A stretch of 11,250 nt of DNA, taken from a bacterium. GTDB taxonomy: Bacteria; Patescibacteria; Dojkabacteria; SC72. A program made the position numbers and the translations under genes. This document shows, one piece after another, positions 1 to 6,023 of the stretch. Below the pieces are notes generated by a model that was not told the origin of the DNA, searched no databases, and worked only from the letters and a program-made list of their open reading frames with translations. The stretch lies in assembly GCA_029553845.1 (NCBI GenBank), contig JAKPKF010000468.1, forward strand, positions 1 to 11,250. Reading direction: 5' to 3'. Each line of letters begins with the position of its first letter. The first letter of the stretch is position 1.

Positions 1-282
1 GGAATAAACAATCATGAAAATGACATTGAGGTGAATCCATGCAAAGCAAGACATAAGACAAATGTTAGAATGTCACATGCAGAAGTAACAGAGATATCTC
101 TTAAAGCTAAATTACCACTTACATTGGAATTTGCACTCTCATTTATTAACGATGATGAGCTGATAGAGGTAACTCCAAAAAGCATTCGTCTAAGAAAAAA
201 ACTATTAACCGACACTGAACGAGTATGGGCAAAGAGGAAAAACCTAACTGCCTATGCTAAACAACAAATGGGTATAGAGTAA
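1..282 (+). CDS. typA: TypA/BipA ribosome-associated GTPase, C-terminal fragment (5' end outside window)
   Basis: Frame 1 is open from the first base and ends at TAA 280-282, leaving 93 residues of a protein that is usually about 600 aa. The translation carries the C-terminal hallmarks of TypA/BipA: VNPCKxxxxTNVR near the fragment start, then DDELIEVTPKSIRLRKK and a short basic tail. In the family this region follows the GTPase and EF-G-like domains and helps bind the ribosome, where TypA assists 50S assembly and growth under stress. The GTPase motifs lie upstream of the window and cannot be checked. The GTG at 31 is the Val of VNPCK, not a start. The gene is followed by a shared hairpin terminator and a convergent RRM gene. 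Confidence 0.93.
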   Translation, partial: GINNHENDIEVNPCKARHKTNVRMSHAEVTEISLKAKLPLTLEFALSFINDDELIEVTPKSIRLRKKLLTDTERVWAKRKNLTAYAKQQMGIE

Positions 283-311
283 TCATTAAATCCAAATAAC
301 TATATAAAAGA

Positions 312-337
312 AAAAGGGCTGTTTTACCAGCCCTTTT
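312..337. terminator. Bidirectional intrinsic terminator between typA and the RRM gene
   Basis: A perfect 10-bp inverted repeat has arms AAAAGGGCTG (312-321) and CAGCCCTTTT (328-337) and a 6-nt loop. The GC-rich core flanked by A/T tracts gives a U-tract on either strand. It sits 30 nt after the typA stop and 22 nt from the convergent RRM stop, so it can serve both. It is the only clear intrinsic terminator found in the window's intergenic spaces. Confidence 0.9.
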
Positions 338-358
338 AGAATTCAATTAATAACAGAA

Positions 359-661
359 TTAATTTCTGTCGTCTCTATTGAAGTTTCCGCCATCGAATGA
401 TCTTCTCTCACGATTTTCCTCACGTGCTTCAGATACATTCAAAGCTCTACCGTCCAACTCTTTACCATTCAACTCAGCAATTGCTTTCTGAGCTTCTTCT
501 TCAGAAGACATTTTTACAAAACCAAATCCTTTGGATCTGTTCTTGATTCTGTCCTTGATTACTACTGCCTCTTCGACAGTACCAATGGCACTAAAAGTCT
601 CTCTTAACATCTCGTCATCGACGTTCCAGCTAAGATTTCCGATAAATAATTTGTTTCCCAT
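359..661 (-). CDS. RRM-domain RNA-binding protein
   Basis: A 100-aa protein consisting of one RNA recognition motif and a short charged tail. The two RNA-contacting signatures are intact: RNP2 LFIGNL at residues 5-10 and RNP1 KGFGFVKM at 44-51. The last 20 residues are rich in Arg, Asp, Asn and Gly, like the tails of cyanobacterial Rbp proteins. It probably binds single-stranded RNA in the cytoplasm. The target is unknown; small bacterial RRM proteins have been linked to cold response and mRNA localisation. The gene is monocistronic, converges on typA across a shared terminator, and is divergent from queH. The start is fixed by the first beta strand (NKLFIGNL), which begins three residues after Met. 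No Shine-Dalgarno is visible; the roughly 20-nt upstream stretch is almost pure A/T. Confidence 0.95.
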   Translation of the reverse strand: MGNKLFIGNLSWNVDDEMLRETFSAIGTVEEAVVIKDRIKNRSKGFGFVKMSSEEEAQKAIAELNGKELDGRALNVSEAREENRERRSFDGGNFNRDDRN

Positions 662-686
662 TATTTATATAAAATAAAATAAACTC

Positions 687-695
687 GCTATACCA
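687..695 (-). promoter_or_regulatory. Candidate extended -10 for the RRM gene
   Basis: On the minus strand TGGTATAGC matches the TGn extended -10 form. It would start transcription about 18-20 nt before the RRM start codon, giving an A/T-only leader. No -35 is recognisable. The rest of the divergent gap to queH (696-773) shows nothing else I can name. Confidence 0.4.
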
Positions 696-773
696 ATACA
701 CTTGGGAGAAAAATTACTCAAAGCAGTCTGTTCGATCGCTCCAATAGCATGAACATTATATCATAGTTTGTAG

Positions 774-779
774 TAAAAT
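774..779 (+). promoter_or_regulatory. -10 element of queH, leaderless spacing
   Basis: TAAAAT ends 8 nt before the queH ATG, so the predicted transcription start falls on or next to the start codon. A weak -35-like TGAACA lies at 750-755 with an 18-nt spacer. No Shine-Dalgarno lies between. Confidence 0.5.
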
Positions 780-787
780 ATATACCT

Positions 788-1306
788 ATGGAAAAATCAA
801 TATTAATACATACTTGCTGTGCAGATTGTTTACTTAATACACTCTCATCTCTTGAAACACAGAAAAACCTTACAGTACTTTTTTACAACCCAAATATCCA
901 CCCAAGAGCAGAATTCCTTGAAAGATTAAACGCTGTAAAAATAGTATTAATGGATTATCCTAATATTAAGTTGGTAATCCCAGATTACCGTCCAAGTGAA
1001 TATTTTGAAAGTATAAAGAAAGAAGAGAAGCGATGTACTGGATGTTGGAAACAAAGATTGGGCTATCTTTTTAAATACGCCAAAGAGCATGAATTCGACT
1101 CTGTAACTTCTACACTAATTAGTAGCTCATACCAAAATAAAGGTGAGATACTCAAAATTGCATCAGACTTAGAAAAAGAATTTTCAATTCCATTCATACT
1201 ACCAAAAGAATACAAGCAAGAAATACATAAAGGTTTTTACAAACAAAACTTCTGTGGTTGTTGTTACTCACTTACGGAGCGAATGAATGAAAAATATGTA
1301 AAATAA
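788..1306 (+). CDS. queH: Epoxyqueuosine reductase QueH
   Basis: A 172-aa protein of the QueH (formerly DUF208) family, which reduces epoxyqueuosine to queuosine in the wobble position of tRNAs with GUN anticodons (Asp, Asn, His, Tyr). It is the non-orthologous replacement for cobalamin-dependent QueG. The family pattern is complete: an N-terminal HTCCADC with C10, C11 and C14, then FYNPNIHPRAEF (32-43), KRCTGCW with C83 and C86, the STLISSSYQ block (108-116), and FCGCCYS near the end (C156, C158, C159). The clustered cysteines fit the family's iron-sulfur and redox chemistry. Length is slightly under the usual 180-200 aa. None of the three tRNAs in this window is a queuosine substrate. No other queuosine genes are adjacent. 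The gene appears monocistronic with its own leaderless promoter. Confidence 0.93.
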   Translation: MEKSILIHTCCADCLLNTLSSLETQKNLTVLFYNPNIHPRAEFLERLNAVKIVLMDYPNIKLVIPDYRPSEYFESIKKEEKRCTGCWKQRLGYLFKYAKEHEFDSVTSTLISSSYQNKGEILKIASDLEKEFSIPFILPKEYKQEIHKGFYKQNFCGCCYSLTERMNEKYVK

Positions 1307-1307
1307 C

Positions 1308-1316
1308 TGCTATAAT
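1308..1316 (+). promoter_or_regulatory. Extended -10 driving the 38-aa membrane peptide gene
   Basis: TGCTATAAT is a perfect extended -10 (TGn plus TATAAT). It ends 7 nt before an ATG, the same spacing as at def and secG, which implies a leaderless transcript. The TG lies just after the queH stop codon at 1304-1306. Confidence 0.72.
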
Positions 1317-1323
1317 TTTCCCT

Positions 1324-1440
1324 ATGGATTACTTTGTCATAATATTACTTGCCCTGTTGGCATCAGTTGCAATTCTGATTATCCTCTCTCATTTTCTACC
1401 AAACAAAGATACAAACGATCTCGAAGAAGAAGAAGAGTAA
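1324..1440 (+). CDS. Small single-TM acidic-tailed membrane peptide (38 aa), unrecognised
   Basis: An ATG-to-TAA frame of 38 codons, too short for usual gene callers. Residues 4-25 form one strongly hydrophobic helix (beginning VIILLALLASV). A short polar linker with Pro-Asn-Lys follows, then a C-terminal run of Leu and five Glu. The protein is most simply a bitopic inner-membrane micropeptide, but its orientation cannot be fixed: the acidic tail would favour the outside, while the near absence of flanking positive charge gives little guidance. Support for a real gene is the perfect extended -10 placed 7 nt before the ATG, the membrane-like composition, and the tight fit between queH (17-nt gap) and the next promoter, which begins 6 nt after its stop. 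I recognise no family. A subunit-stabilising or sensor-modulating micropeptide is possible but unproven. Confidence 0.7.
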   Translation: MDYFVIILLALLASVAILIILSHFLPNKDTNDLEEEEE

Positions 1441-1445
1441 AAATA

Positions 1446-1463
1446 TTGTAAGGTTTTTGTAAG
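1446..1463 (+). promoter_or_regulatory. Putative PhoB/OmpR-type operator: 7-bp direct repeat, 11-bp period
   Basis: TTGTAAG occurs twice, at 1446-1452 and 1457-1463, separated by GTTT. The 7-4-7 arrangement with 11-bp period is the geometry of PhoB and other OmpR-family operators. The second copy ends 11 nt before the -10 hexamer at 1475, about where such activators replace a missing -35. The gene directly downstream encodes a protein of that family, so autoregulation is inferred. Confidence 0.55.
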
Positions 1464-1474
1464 ACAAAGATTAA

Positions 1475-1480
1475 TAAACT
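1475..1480 (+). promoter_or_regulatory. -10 element of the response regulator gene, leaderless spacing
   Basis: TAAACT ends 6 nt before the ATG at 1487. No canonical -35 lies at the correct distance. Its place is taken by the TTGTAAG direct repeat, which suggests an activator-dependent promoter. Confidence 0.5.
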
Positions 1481-1486
1481 GTCAAG

Positions 1487-2203
1487 ATGTTGAGCCTTAA
1501 ATTTAGACCTTCAATCCTTCTAATAATTTGTGACGCAAACATTGGTTGTCTATTCCAAAAAAATTTCCTTGATACAGAATTCTATATCAGTATCGCATAC
1601 AATTCTGAAACTGGTATAAAGAAAGCCTTAAGTAATAAATATGACATTGTATTAATAGATCTACAGGAGAAAGCAAAAGAATGCTTTAAGACTTTAATTC
1701 GCATAAGAGATGTAAACAGAAATATTCCTATTATTGTAATTGGAAACAAGGAAGATCATGAAAGCCAAATCAATACATATAAGCTTGGAGGAAACCTCTT
1801 TCATTCTAAACCAATAAGCTTTCCATTAATTGAGGCAGAAATTCGGCAACTTCTTTTTTATAAATTTAAAAAAATACTCATACAAATGGGAGATATAGAA
1901 ATAGATTTAACAAGCAGAGTCATAAAACGAAAGCAAAAAGAGATTAACCTTACCAAAAGTGAGTTTAATCTCCTGCTTCTGTTAATAAAAAACCGCGAAA
2001 TGGTAATTAGCCGAGAAAAAATAATCTCAAATGTTCTCAATTATAACAAAGATATTGGATATGCTGCCGTAGATACTATGATTAGTAGAGTAAGAAAAAA
2101 GCTTTCTCAGTACGGTAGTGAAAGCGTAATTGATACTGTTGTAAAAGTCGGTTACCGATTAAATCCTATCTATATTAAAAATTGTAAAATCAAACACTAC
2201 TAA
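1487..2203 (+). CDS. Orphan OmpR/PhoB-family response regulator with atypical receiver
   Basis: A 238-aa two-domain protein. An N-terminal CheY-like receiver (about 9-125) is followed by a C-terminal winged helix (about 134-228) with typical signatures INLTKSEFNLLLLL, VDTMISRVRKKL and a VGYRL hairpin strand. It should bind direct-repeat DNA as a dimer. The receiver keeps the phosphoacceptor Asp58 (YDIVLIDL) and the conserved Lys108-Pro109. It lacks part of the active site: the acidic pocket has only Asp16 (preceded by Cys15, followed by Ala17), the switch Thr/Ser is Gly86, and the LPxxxG loop after Asp58 is absent. Phosphorylation may therefore be weak or unnecessary. No histidine kinase gene is adjacent. 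The start is supported by a -10 six nt upstream and by beta strand 1 beginning near residue 9. It likely regulates itself through the TTGTAAG repeat in its promoter. Confidence 0.88.
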   Translation: MLSLKFRPSILLIICDANIGCLFQKNFLDTEFYISIAYNSETGIKKALSNKYDIVLIDLQEKAKECFKTLIRIRDVNRNIPIIVIGNKEDHESQINTYKLGGNLFHSKPISFPLIEAEIRQLLFYKFKKILIQMGDIEIDLTSRVIKRKQKEINLTKSEFNLLLLLIKNREMVISREKIISNVLNYNKDIGYAAVDTMISRVRKKLSQYGSESVIDTVVKVGYRLNPIYIKNCKIKHY

Positions 2204-2209
2204 TAATTA

Positions 2210-2218
2210 TGATATACT
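2210..2218 (+). promoter_or_regulatory. Extended -10 of def, leaderless spacing
   Basis: TGATATACT fits the extended -10 form (TGn plus TATACT) and ends 7 nt before the ATG at 2226. The intervening bases contain no ribosome-binding site. The element lies within 15 nt of the preceding stop codon. Confidence 0.68.
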
Positions 2219-2225
2219 CTTGGGT

Positions 2226-2717
2226 ATGCCAAAAGCACTCAAAATCATAACAATTAAAAATAAAGATGAGGAAAAATTACTAAGACAAAAAAGCCAAAAT
2301 ATCACCACAGAAGAGATAAAGACTCCACAGTTCCAAGAATTTTTAGATAATCTCCTCTACACAGCACAACACAGTGAAGAGCAAGGTAATGTCCCTGCAG
2401 GGGGTATTGCTGCTGTACAGGTAGGAGAACATAAAAGAGTTTTCTTCATTCTCAATTACGATACGAACCAATGGGAAGTTTTTATAAACCCAAAGATAGA
2501 GATAGAGGAATTTTTAAAGACTACCACAAAGGAGGGTTGTTTAAGTGTACCAGATATTTTAGGGAATGTTACAAGATATCTAAAGGTAAAAATTAGATAC
2601 CAAAATAGAGAGGGAGAGTGGGAAACAAAAAGATACGAGGGTCTAAATGCTGTAAGCATACAGCATGAGGAAGACCACTTGGAAGGAGTCCTTTTCATTG
2701 ATAAAATGGTAAAGTAA
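2226..2717 (+). CDS. def: Peptide deformylase
   Basis: A 163-aa metalloenzyme that removes the formyl group from the N-terminal fMet of nascent proteins at the ribosome exit. Two of three family motifs are canonical: EGCLS (103-107), whose Cys105 binds the metal, and HEEDH (147-151), with His147 and His151 as metal ligands and Glu148 as the catalytic base. Motif 1, usually G-x-G-x-A-A-x-Q, reads AGGIAAVQ (58-65); the first Gly is Ala, but the substrate-binding Gln is kept. I prefer ATG 2226 over the in-frame TTG at 2220, because the extended -10 at 2210-2218 makes 2226 the expected 5' end of a leaderless mRNA. The next gene starts 21 nt downstream with no terminator between, so co-transcription is likely. 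Confidence 0.94.
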   Translation: MPKALKIITIKNKDEEKLLRQKSQNITTEEIKTPQFQEFLDNLLYTAQHSEEQGNVPAGGIAAVQVGEHKRVFFILNYDTNQWEVFINPKIEIEEFLKTTTKEGCLSVPDILGNVTRYLKVKIRYQNREGEWETKRYEGLNAVSIQHEEDHLEGVLFIDKMVK

Positions 2718-2738
2718 ATTATTAGCAAGCTGCCATAC

Positions 2739-3896
2739 ATGTTTAAGAAAATAATAATAACGATAATACTTTCAGTTATATTGCTTGAGAGCAAGGGCAT
2801 CTTTGCTCAACAAAGTGTCGATGATGTTATCGGAACAGTAAAAACAGAAAGCGTTATTTCAGATTTAGATCAGAAAGAAGCTCAGAGGGAGGAGTCCTTT
2901 ACAAATCTTCTCAAGCTCAATATCCCGAGCCAGACGAATAATCCTAGCTTGATTTTAACTTTTATTGATCCATCTGAGGAAAAAAAGGGCGTTCAACTTG
3001 AAATAGATTCCAAAAGTTTTATAACTATTACGAGTCCTTATACTCTACCTGCTCTTTCTATTGGTGATCATATTTTGAAGTTTAAATTTGTAGATAATGT
3101 CGGAACAACCCAATTGCTTGAAAAGACATTGATTGTACTCCCAAGAGCTCCAATTATAAATGCACCAACCATAAATGACTCATCTGTGCTAGTGTATGGT
3201 ACTGGTTTGGCAAATTCAGAAATTATTCTTGTAATGTCCTCTGGCTTAAATATATTTACTAAGCAATCCACCATAGATGGCGAGGGAAAATGGTCCATCC
3301 CGTTTGAAGCAGGAGAACTTGTGGATGGGACATACTCTTTAACAGGATACGTTCGAAAATATGGATACTCAAGTGATCCAGCGGAGCCAATCACCTTCAT
3401 TCTTGGTGAAGGAACAACAAACATAGCCGGAACTAATACAAATACTTTTGCCTTTAAAAATGTAGATGTTTCCAAATTAGGAAAGTTCGTATCTGACAAT
3501 CCGGATATCATAGCCTTAGTTGCAGGTTTTTTTGTACTAGGTTTTTTGGTATCTTTCCTTCTTTCTCTAATCTTCAAAAATACAGATAACGACAAGGATA
3601 TCGAAAAAATGAGGAAAGAAGTTGTAAAACCAAAAACTGAAGGAAAAGAGTTAACATTAAAAGAGAAACTCCTTTTAGATAAGAAAGGAGAAAAACCTTC
3701 TGTAGAGGACAAGAAGAATGAAAAAGCCGAAATAAAAAAAGAGGAAGAGCCTGAACTTAAAGAAGAAGAAAAAATTGTTACAAAGATTGACTTCTTAAGA
3801 GATTTCAAAAACTTTGACCCAGACAATGCGAAGGGCAAAGAAAGCAACAATCCTCAGAGGAAAATTAAGATATCTCTCACATCAAAAAAGGATTAA
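2739..3896 (+). CDS. Signal-peptide, Ig-like, single-TM protein with long charged cytoplasmic tail (function unknown)
   Basis: A 385-aa protein that I cannot assign a function. Residues 1-23 form a signal peptide (KK, hydrophobic core, likely cleavage after IFA before QQS). About 60-135 and 136-223 are beta-rich modules. The second has the bacterial Ig-like pattern: GTGLANSEI, then DGEGKWS, then LVDGTYSLTGYV and a closing strand. A polar Thr/Asn-rich linker leads to a TM helix at about 257-279. The last 105 residues are extremely Lys/Glu rich, probably helical or disordered and cytoplasmic. The topology is thus an extracytoplasmic Ig-like part and an intracellular charged tail. An envelope structural, adhesion or scaffold role is possible. 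The gene follows def by 21 nt without a clear promoter and precedes tRNA-Leu. No Shine-Dalgarno is seen. Confidence 0.85.
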   Translation: MFKKIIITIILSVILLESKGIFAQQSVDDVIGTVKTESVISDLDQKEAQREESFTNLLKLNIPSQTNNPSLILTFIDPSEEKKGVQLEIDSKSFITITSPYTLPALSIGDHILKFKFVDNVGTTQLLEKTLIVLPRAPIINAPTINDSSVLVYGTGLANSEIILVMSSGLNIFTKQSTIDGEGKWSIPFEAGELVDGTYSLTGYVRKYGYSSDPAEPITFILGEGTTNIAGTNTNTFAFKNVDVSKLGKFVSDNPDIIALVAGFFVLGFLVSFLLSLIFKNTDNDKDIEKMRKEVVKPKTEGKELTLKEKLLLDKKGEKPSVEDKKNEKAEIKKEEEPELKEEEKIVTKIDFLRDFKNFDPDNAKGKESNNPQRKIKISLTSKKD

Positions 3897-3900
3897 TTCG

Positions 3901-3909
3901 TGATAGAAT
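3901..3909 (+). promoter_or_regulatory. Extended -10 of tRNA-Leu(CAG)
   Basis: TGATAGAAT (TGn plus TAGAAT) ends 9 nt before the first base of the tRNA, consistent with a very short 5' leader. It lies in the 22-nt gap after the preceding stop codon. The other tRNA-Leu gene in the window uses the same TAGAAT hexamer. Confidence 0.55.
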
Positions 3910-3918
3910 GTAGCACAC

Positions 3919-4001
3919 GCCAAGATGGTGAAATGGCAGACACGCTACGTTCAGAACGTAGTCCTAGCAATAGGGTGGGGGTTCAAGTCCCCCTCTTGGC
4001 A
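3919..4001 (+). tRNA. tRNA-Leu (anticodon CAG)
   Basis: An 83-nt class II tRNA. The acceptor GCCAAGA (3919-3925) pairs with TCTTGGC (3994-4000), with discriminator A4001. Anticodon stem CTACG/CGTAG encloses loop TTCAGAA with anticodon CAG at 3952-3954. The long variable arm has stem CCTA/TAGG. T-stem GGGGG/CCCCC encloses TTCAAGT. The long variable arm and A73 agree with leucine identity. CCA is not encoded (next bases TGT), so it must be added enzymatically. The gene ends 2 nt before the stop codon of the convergent solute-binding protein gene. Confidence 0.97.
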
Positions 4002-4003
4002 TG

Positions 4004-5764
4004 TTATTTCCAATACCAACTCTCAATATTTGCAAATCTCTCATAAGAGAAGTTACATGTATCTAGATTGACACCTTTTAGTTTATCATTTACTACATAA
4101 ACGAAATTTGGATGATACAGGAATACAACGGGAGCATCTTCTACTAAGTATTTCTGGAAAGTAGCATATCTCGCTTTCCTTGTATTTATATCTGTTGTCC
4201 TTCTTCCATCTTCCAAAAGAATATCTACCCTCTCATATGAATACCCAGAGAGATTAAGATCTGGATAACTACTTTTAAGAGAGTGCCAAAGATTGTATTG
4301 ATCTGGATCTACAGTAGTCTCAATCTCAAATAAAAGGAGTTCAAAATCTCTTGTAGCAATAATCTCCTGAGTAATTTGTGTATAATTTAACCTTTCTGTT
4401 TTAAGAATAATTCCTTCCTGCTCAAGCAACTCTTTCAGTTTTGTAACTAATCTATCGTTAATCTCACTTTGGAAATATGTCAAAGTGAAGCTTAAAATTT
4501 CATTCTCCTTTGATTCATAGTAAATTTCACCCTCTTTTCTCTCATATCCCGCACTTTTAAGATACTCTCTTGCCTCTTCGGGATTGTATTCAAGATAATC
4601 TACATTTTTGTTGTAAACCCAAGAGTCTGTAGCATATGGACCATATATAGGAACCCCAGATATCTTAGCCTCTGCATATAATTTGTCTTTATCTATTAAA
4701 GAAGATAATCCTTTCCTTAAATTCTCATCTTTTAAATCTTCCTTTCTCAAATTGAAAAATATCAACTTGCTTCTGTATTTTTCCTCCATAATATATGTAT
4801 TGAAGTTCGGATATTCCATAGTAAAGCTCAATGCCTCCTGATCCCAACCATTAACCGCATCCAATAGTCCAGTTCTAAATGCTGTGTTTAAACTCTTTGT
4901 GTCTGGATATACCCTAAGGGTAATGTTCTTAATATTGGGAGTATACCTATCATATTCGTTATCTACAAGATACACTGCGTTTTGCTCTGTTCTTACCACT
5001 TTGTATTTTCCACTACCTACTGGATATCTTGCAAAGATATTAAATGGCATATCGCTAAGATTTACATCTCCTAAAACAGAGTAGGGAACTATGTATATTG
5101 AGATAGCCTCAAAAAATAGAGGGTTTTCCTCTCCTAACTTAAACCTAACTGTGTATTCATCAATCTGCTCAACAGTAACACCTTCTAAGGATATACCTAC
5201 AGTATCATAGTCATAATCTTTTGAAAGAGAAAGGGCTGTTTTAAATGTAAACACCACATCTTGAGCTGTAAGTTTTTCCCCATTTTGCCAAAGAAGATCT
5301 TTTCTTATTGTAAAAACATATTCCAACTTATTCTCTGCCATACTCCACTTCTCAGCAATTCCAGCAACAGGTTTTCCTGACTTATCAATATGAATAAACT
5401 TATCAAAAACTAATGATTCTACGGATTTATCAAAATAGTTTGCAGAAGCAAATATTGGATTGAAAGAAGAGATAGCCCCGACACTACCCTCTGTGAAAGT
5501 TTCCTTATCCTCAGCTCCATCTAATATATTTGCAAAAGTCGAAGAACGAAGAAAAAGGATAAACACAAAACCCAGTACAATAAAAAGCAGAATATAACTA
5601 AAAGGATGAGTTGTTTTAAAAATCTTTGATACAACAGAAGGATAATTCCAAAAGAAATCCCTAAAATCTTTTTTAGGAGTAATCTCTTTTATTTCAGAAT
5701 CTGAAAGAGAAGACAGAGCATCTTTCATCGAGAGAACTTCCTTCTTTTCTTTTTTTGCTTGCAT
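4004..5764 (-). CDS. Membrane-anchored family-5 (DppA/OppA-type) solute-binding protein
   Basis: A 586-aa protein. A cytoplasmic, Lys/Glu-rich N-terminus (about 1-50) and one TM helix (about 54-73, FSYILLFIVLGFVFILFL) precede an SBP_bac_5 domain from about residue 92 to the end. Family features include the opening GAISSFNPIF, VAGIAEKW, FTIRKDLLWQNGEKLTAQDVVFTF in pieces, and a C-terminal region ending in a Trp-rich strand. The family binds oligopeptides or other solutes for ABC importers. The uncleaved anchor replaces the usual lipoprotein signal. No permease or ATPase gene is adjacent, so the ligand and partner are open. It lies 5 nt after secG and is probably co-transcribed. The first Met (5764) fits coupling to secG. 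Met13 is an alternative, because AAGGAAG lies about 8 nt before it. Confidence 0.9.
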   Translation of the reverse strand: MQAKKEKKEVLSMKDALSSLSDSEIKEITPKKDFRDFFWNYPSVVSKIFKTTHPFSYILLFIVLGFVFILFLRSSTFANILDGAEDKETFTEGSVGAISSFNPIFASANYFDKSVESLVFDKFIHIDKSGKPVAGIAEKWSMAENKLEYVFTIRKDLLWQNGEKLTAQDVVFTFKTALSLSKDYDYDTVGISLEGVTVEQIDEYTVRFKLGEENPLFFEAISIYIVPYSVLGDVNLSDMPFNIFARYPVGSGKYKVVRTEQNAVYLVDNEYDRYTPNIKNITLRVYPDTKSLNTAFRTGLLDAVNGWDQEALSFTMEYPNFNTYIMEEKYRSKLIFFNLRKEDLKDENLRKGLSSLIDKDKLYAEAKISGVPIYGPYATDSWVYNKNVDYLEYNPEEAREYLKSAGYERKEGEIYYESKENEILSFTLTYFQSEINDRLVTKLKELLEQEGIILKTERLNYTQITQEIIATRDFELLLFEIETTVDPDQYNLWHSLKSSYPDLNLSGYSYERVDILLEDGRRTTDINTRKARYATFQKYLVEDAPVVFLYHPNFVYVVNDKLKGVNLDTCNFSYERFANIESWYWK

Positions 5765-5769
5765 ATTTT

Positions 5770-6003
5770 CTAAGCAGATAATTTCAGTAACAAAAGGGAA
5801 AGAACTATTAATATCACGATCAAAGCAATTGTGAAATAGTAGAGAAATCTCTCTAGTCCTCTCTTTGTTCTAAATACCTCTCCACCACCTCCAAACATCT
5901 TTCCTAGACCTTCAGCACGGTTTTGCATAAGAATACTCACAACAAGGAGAGAACAGACAACAATCTGCAATATATATACTAGATTTAGAAAATTACCATT
6001 CAT
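5770..6003 (-). CDS. secG: Protein translocase subunit SecG
   Basis: A 77-aa membrane protein of the SecYEG translocon. It shows the full family layout: TM1 (about 8-26), the conserved cytoplasmic loop with AEGLG (30-34), FGGGGEVF (37-44) and TKRGLE (46-51), and TM2 (about 53-74). SecG stimulates SecA-driven export by supporting the SecA cycle. Length is typical of the family. The start is well defined: a TATAAT hexamer ends 7 nt upstream, so the mRNA is probably leaderless. The gene ends with TAG 5 nt before the solute-binding protein gene, which suggests a bicistronic unit of translocon subunit plus exported binding protein. Confidence 0.96.
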   Translation of the reverse strand: MNGNFLNLVYILQIVVCSLLVVSILMQNRAEGLGKMFGGGGEVFRTKRGLERFLYYFTIALIVILIVLSLLLLKLSA

Positions 6004-6010
6004 AATGGCT

Positions 6011-6016
6011 ATTATA
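6011..6016 (-). promoter_or_regulatory. -10 element of secG, leaderless spacing
   Basis: On the minus strand a consensus TATAAT ends exactly 7 nt before the secG ATG, and no Shine-Dalgarno is present. It lies in the 20-nt gap after the upstream four-TM gene, so secG has its own start site even though the genes are tandem. Confidence 0.68.
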
Positions 6017-6023
6017 CACCATT

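Noticed and set aside
31..282. An 83-aa gene starting at GTG 31
   Set aside because: The frame is open upstream to base 1, and the residues before position 31 continue the TypA C-terminal pattern. GTG is an internal Val codon.
733..738. CGATCG palindrome in the gap between the RRM gene and queH
   Set aside because: It is a single short copy with no partner or positional relation to a promoter.
2220..2225. TTG start for peptide deformylase
   Set aside because: It gives only two extra residues and would lie before the transcription start predicted from the extended -10 at 2210-2218. ATG 2226 fits better.
3068..3850. A 260-aa minus-strand frame opposite the Ig-like protein
   Set aside because: It is a serine/phenylalanine-rich shadow of the Lys/Glu-rich coding strand, with no domain and no promoter or ribosome site.
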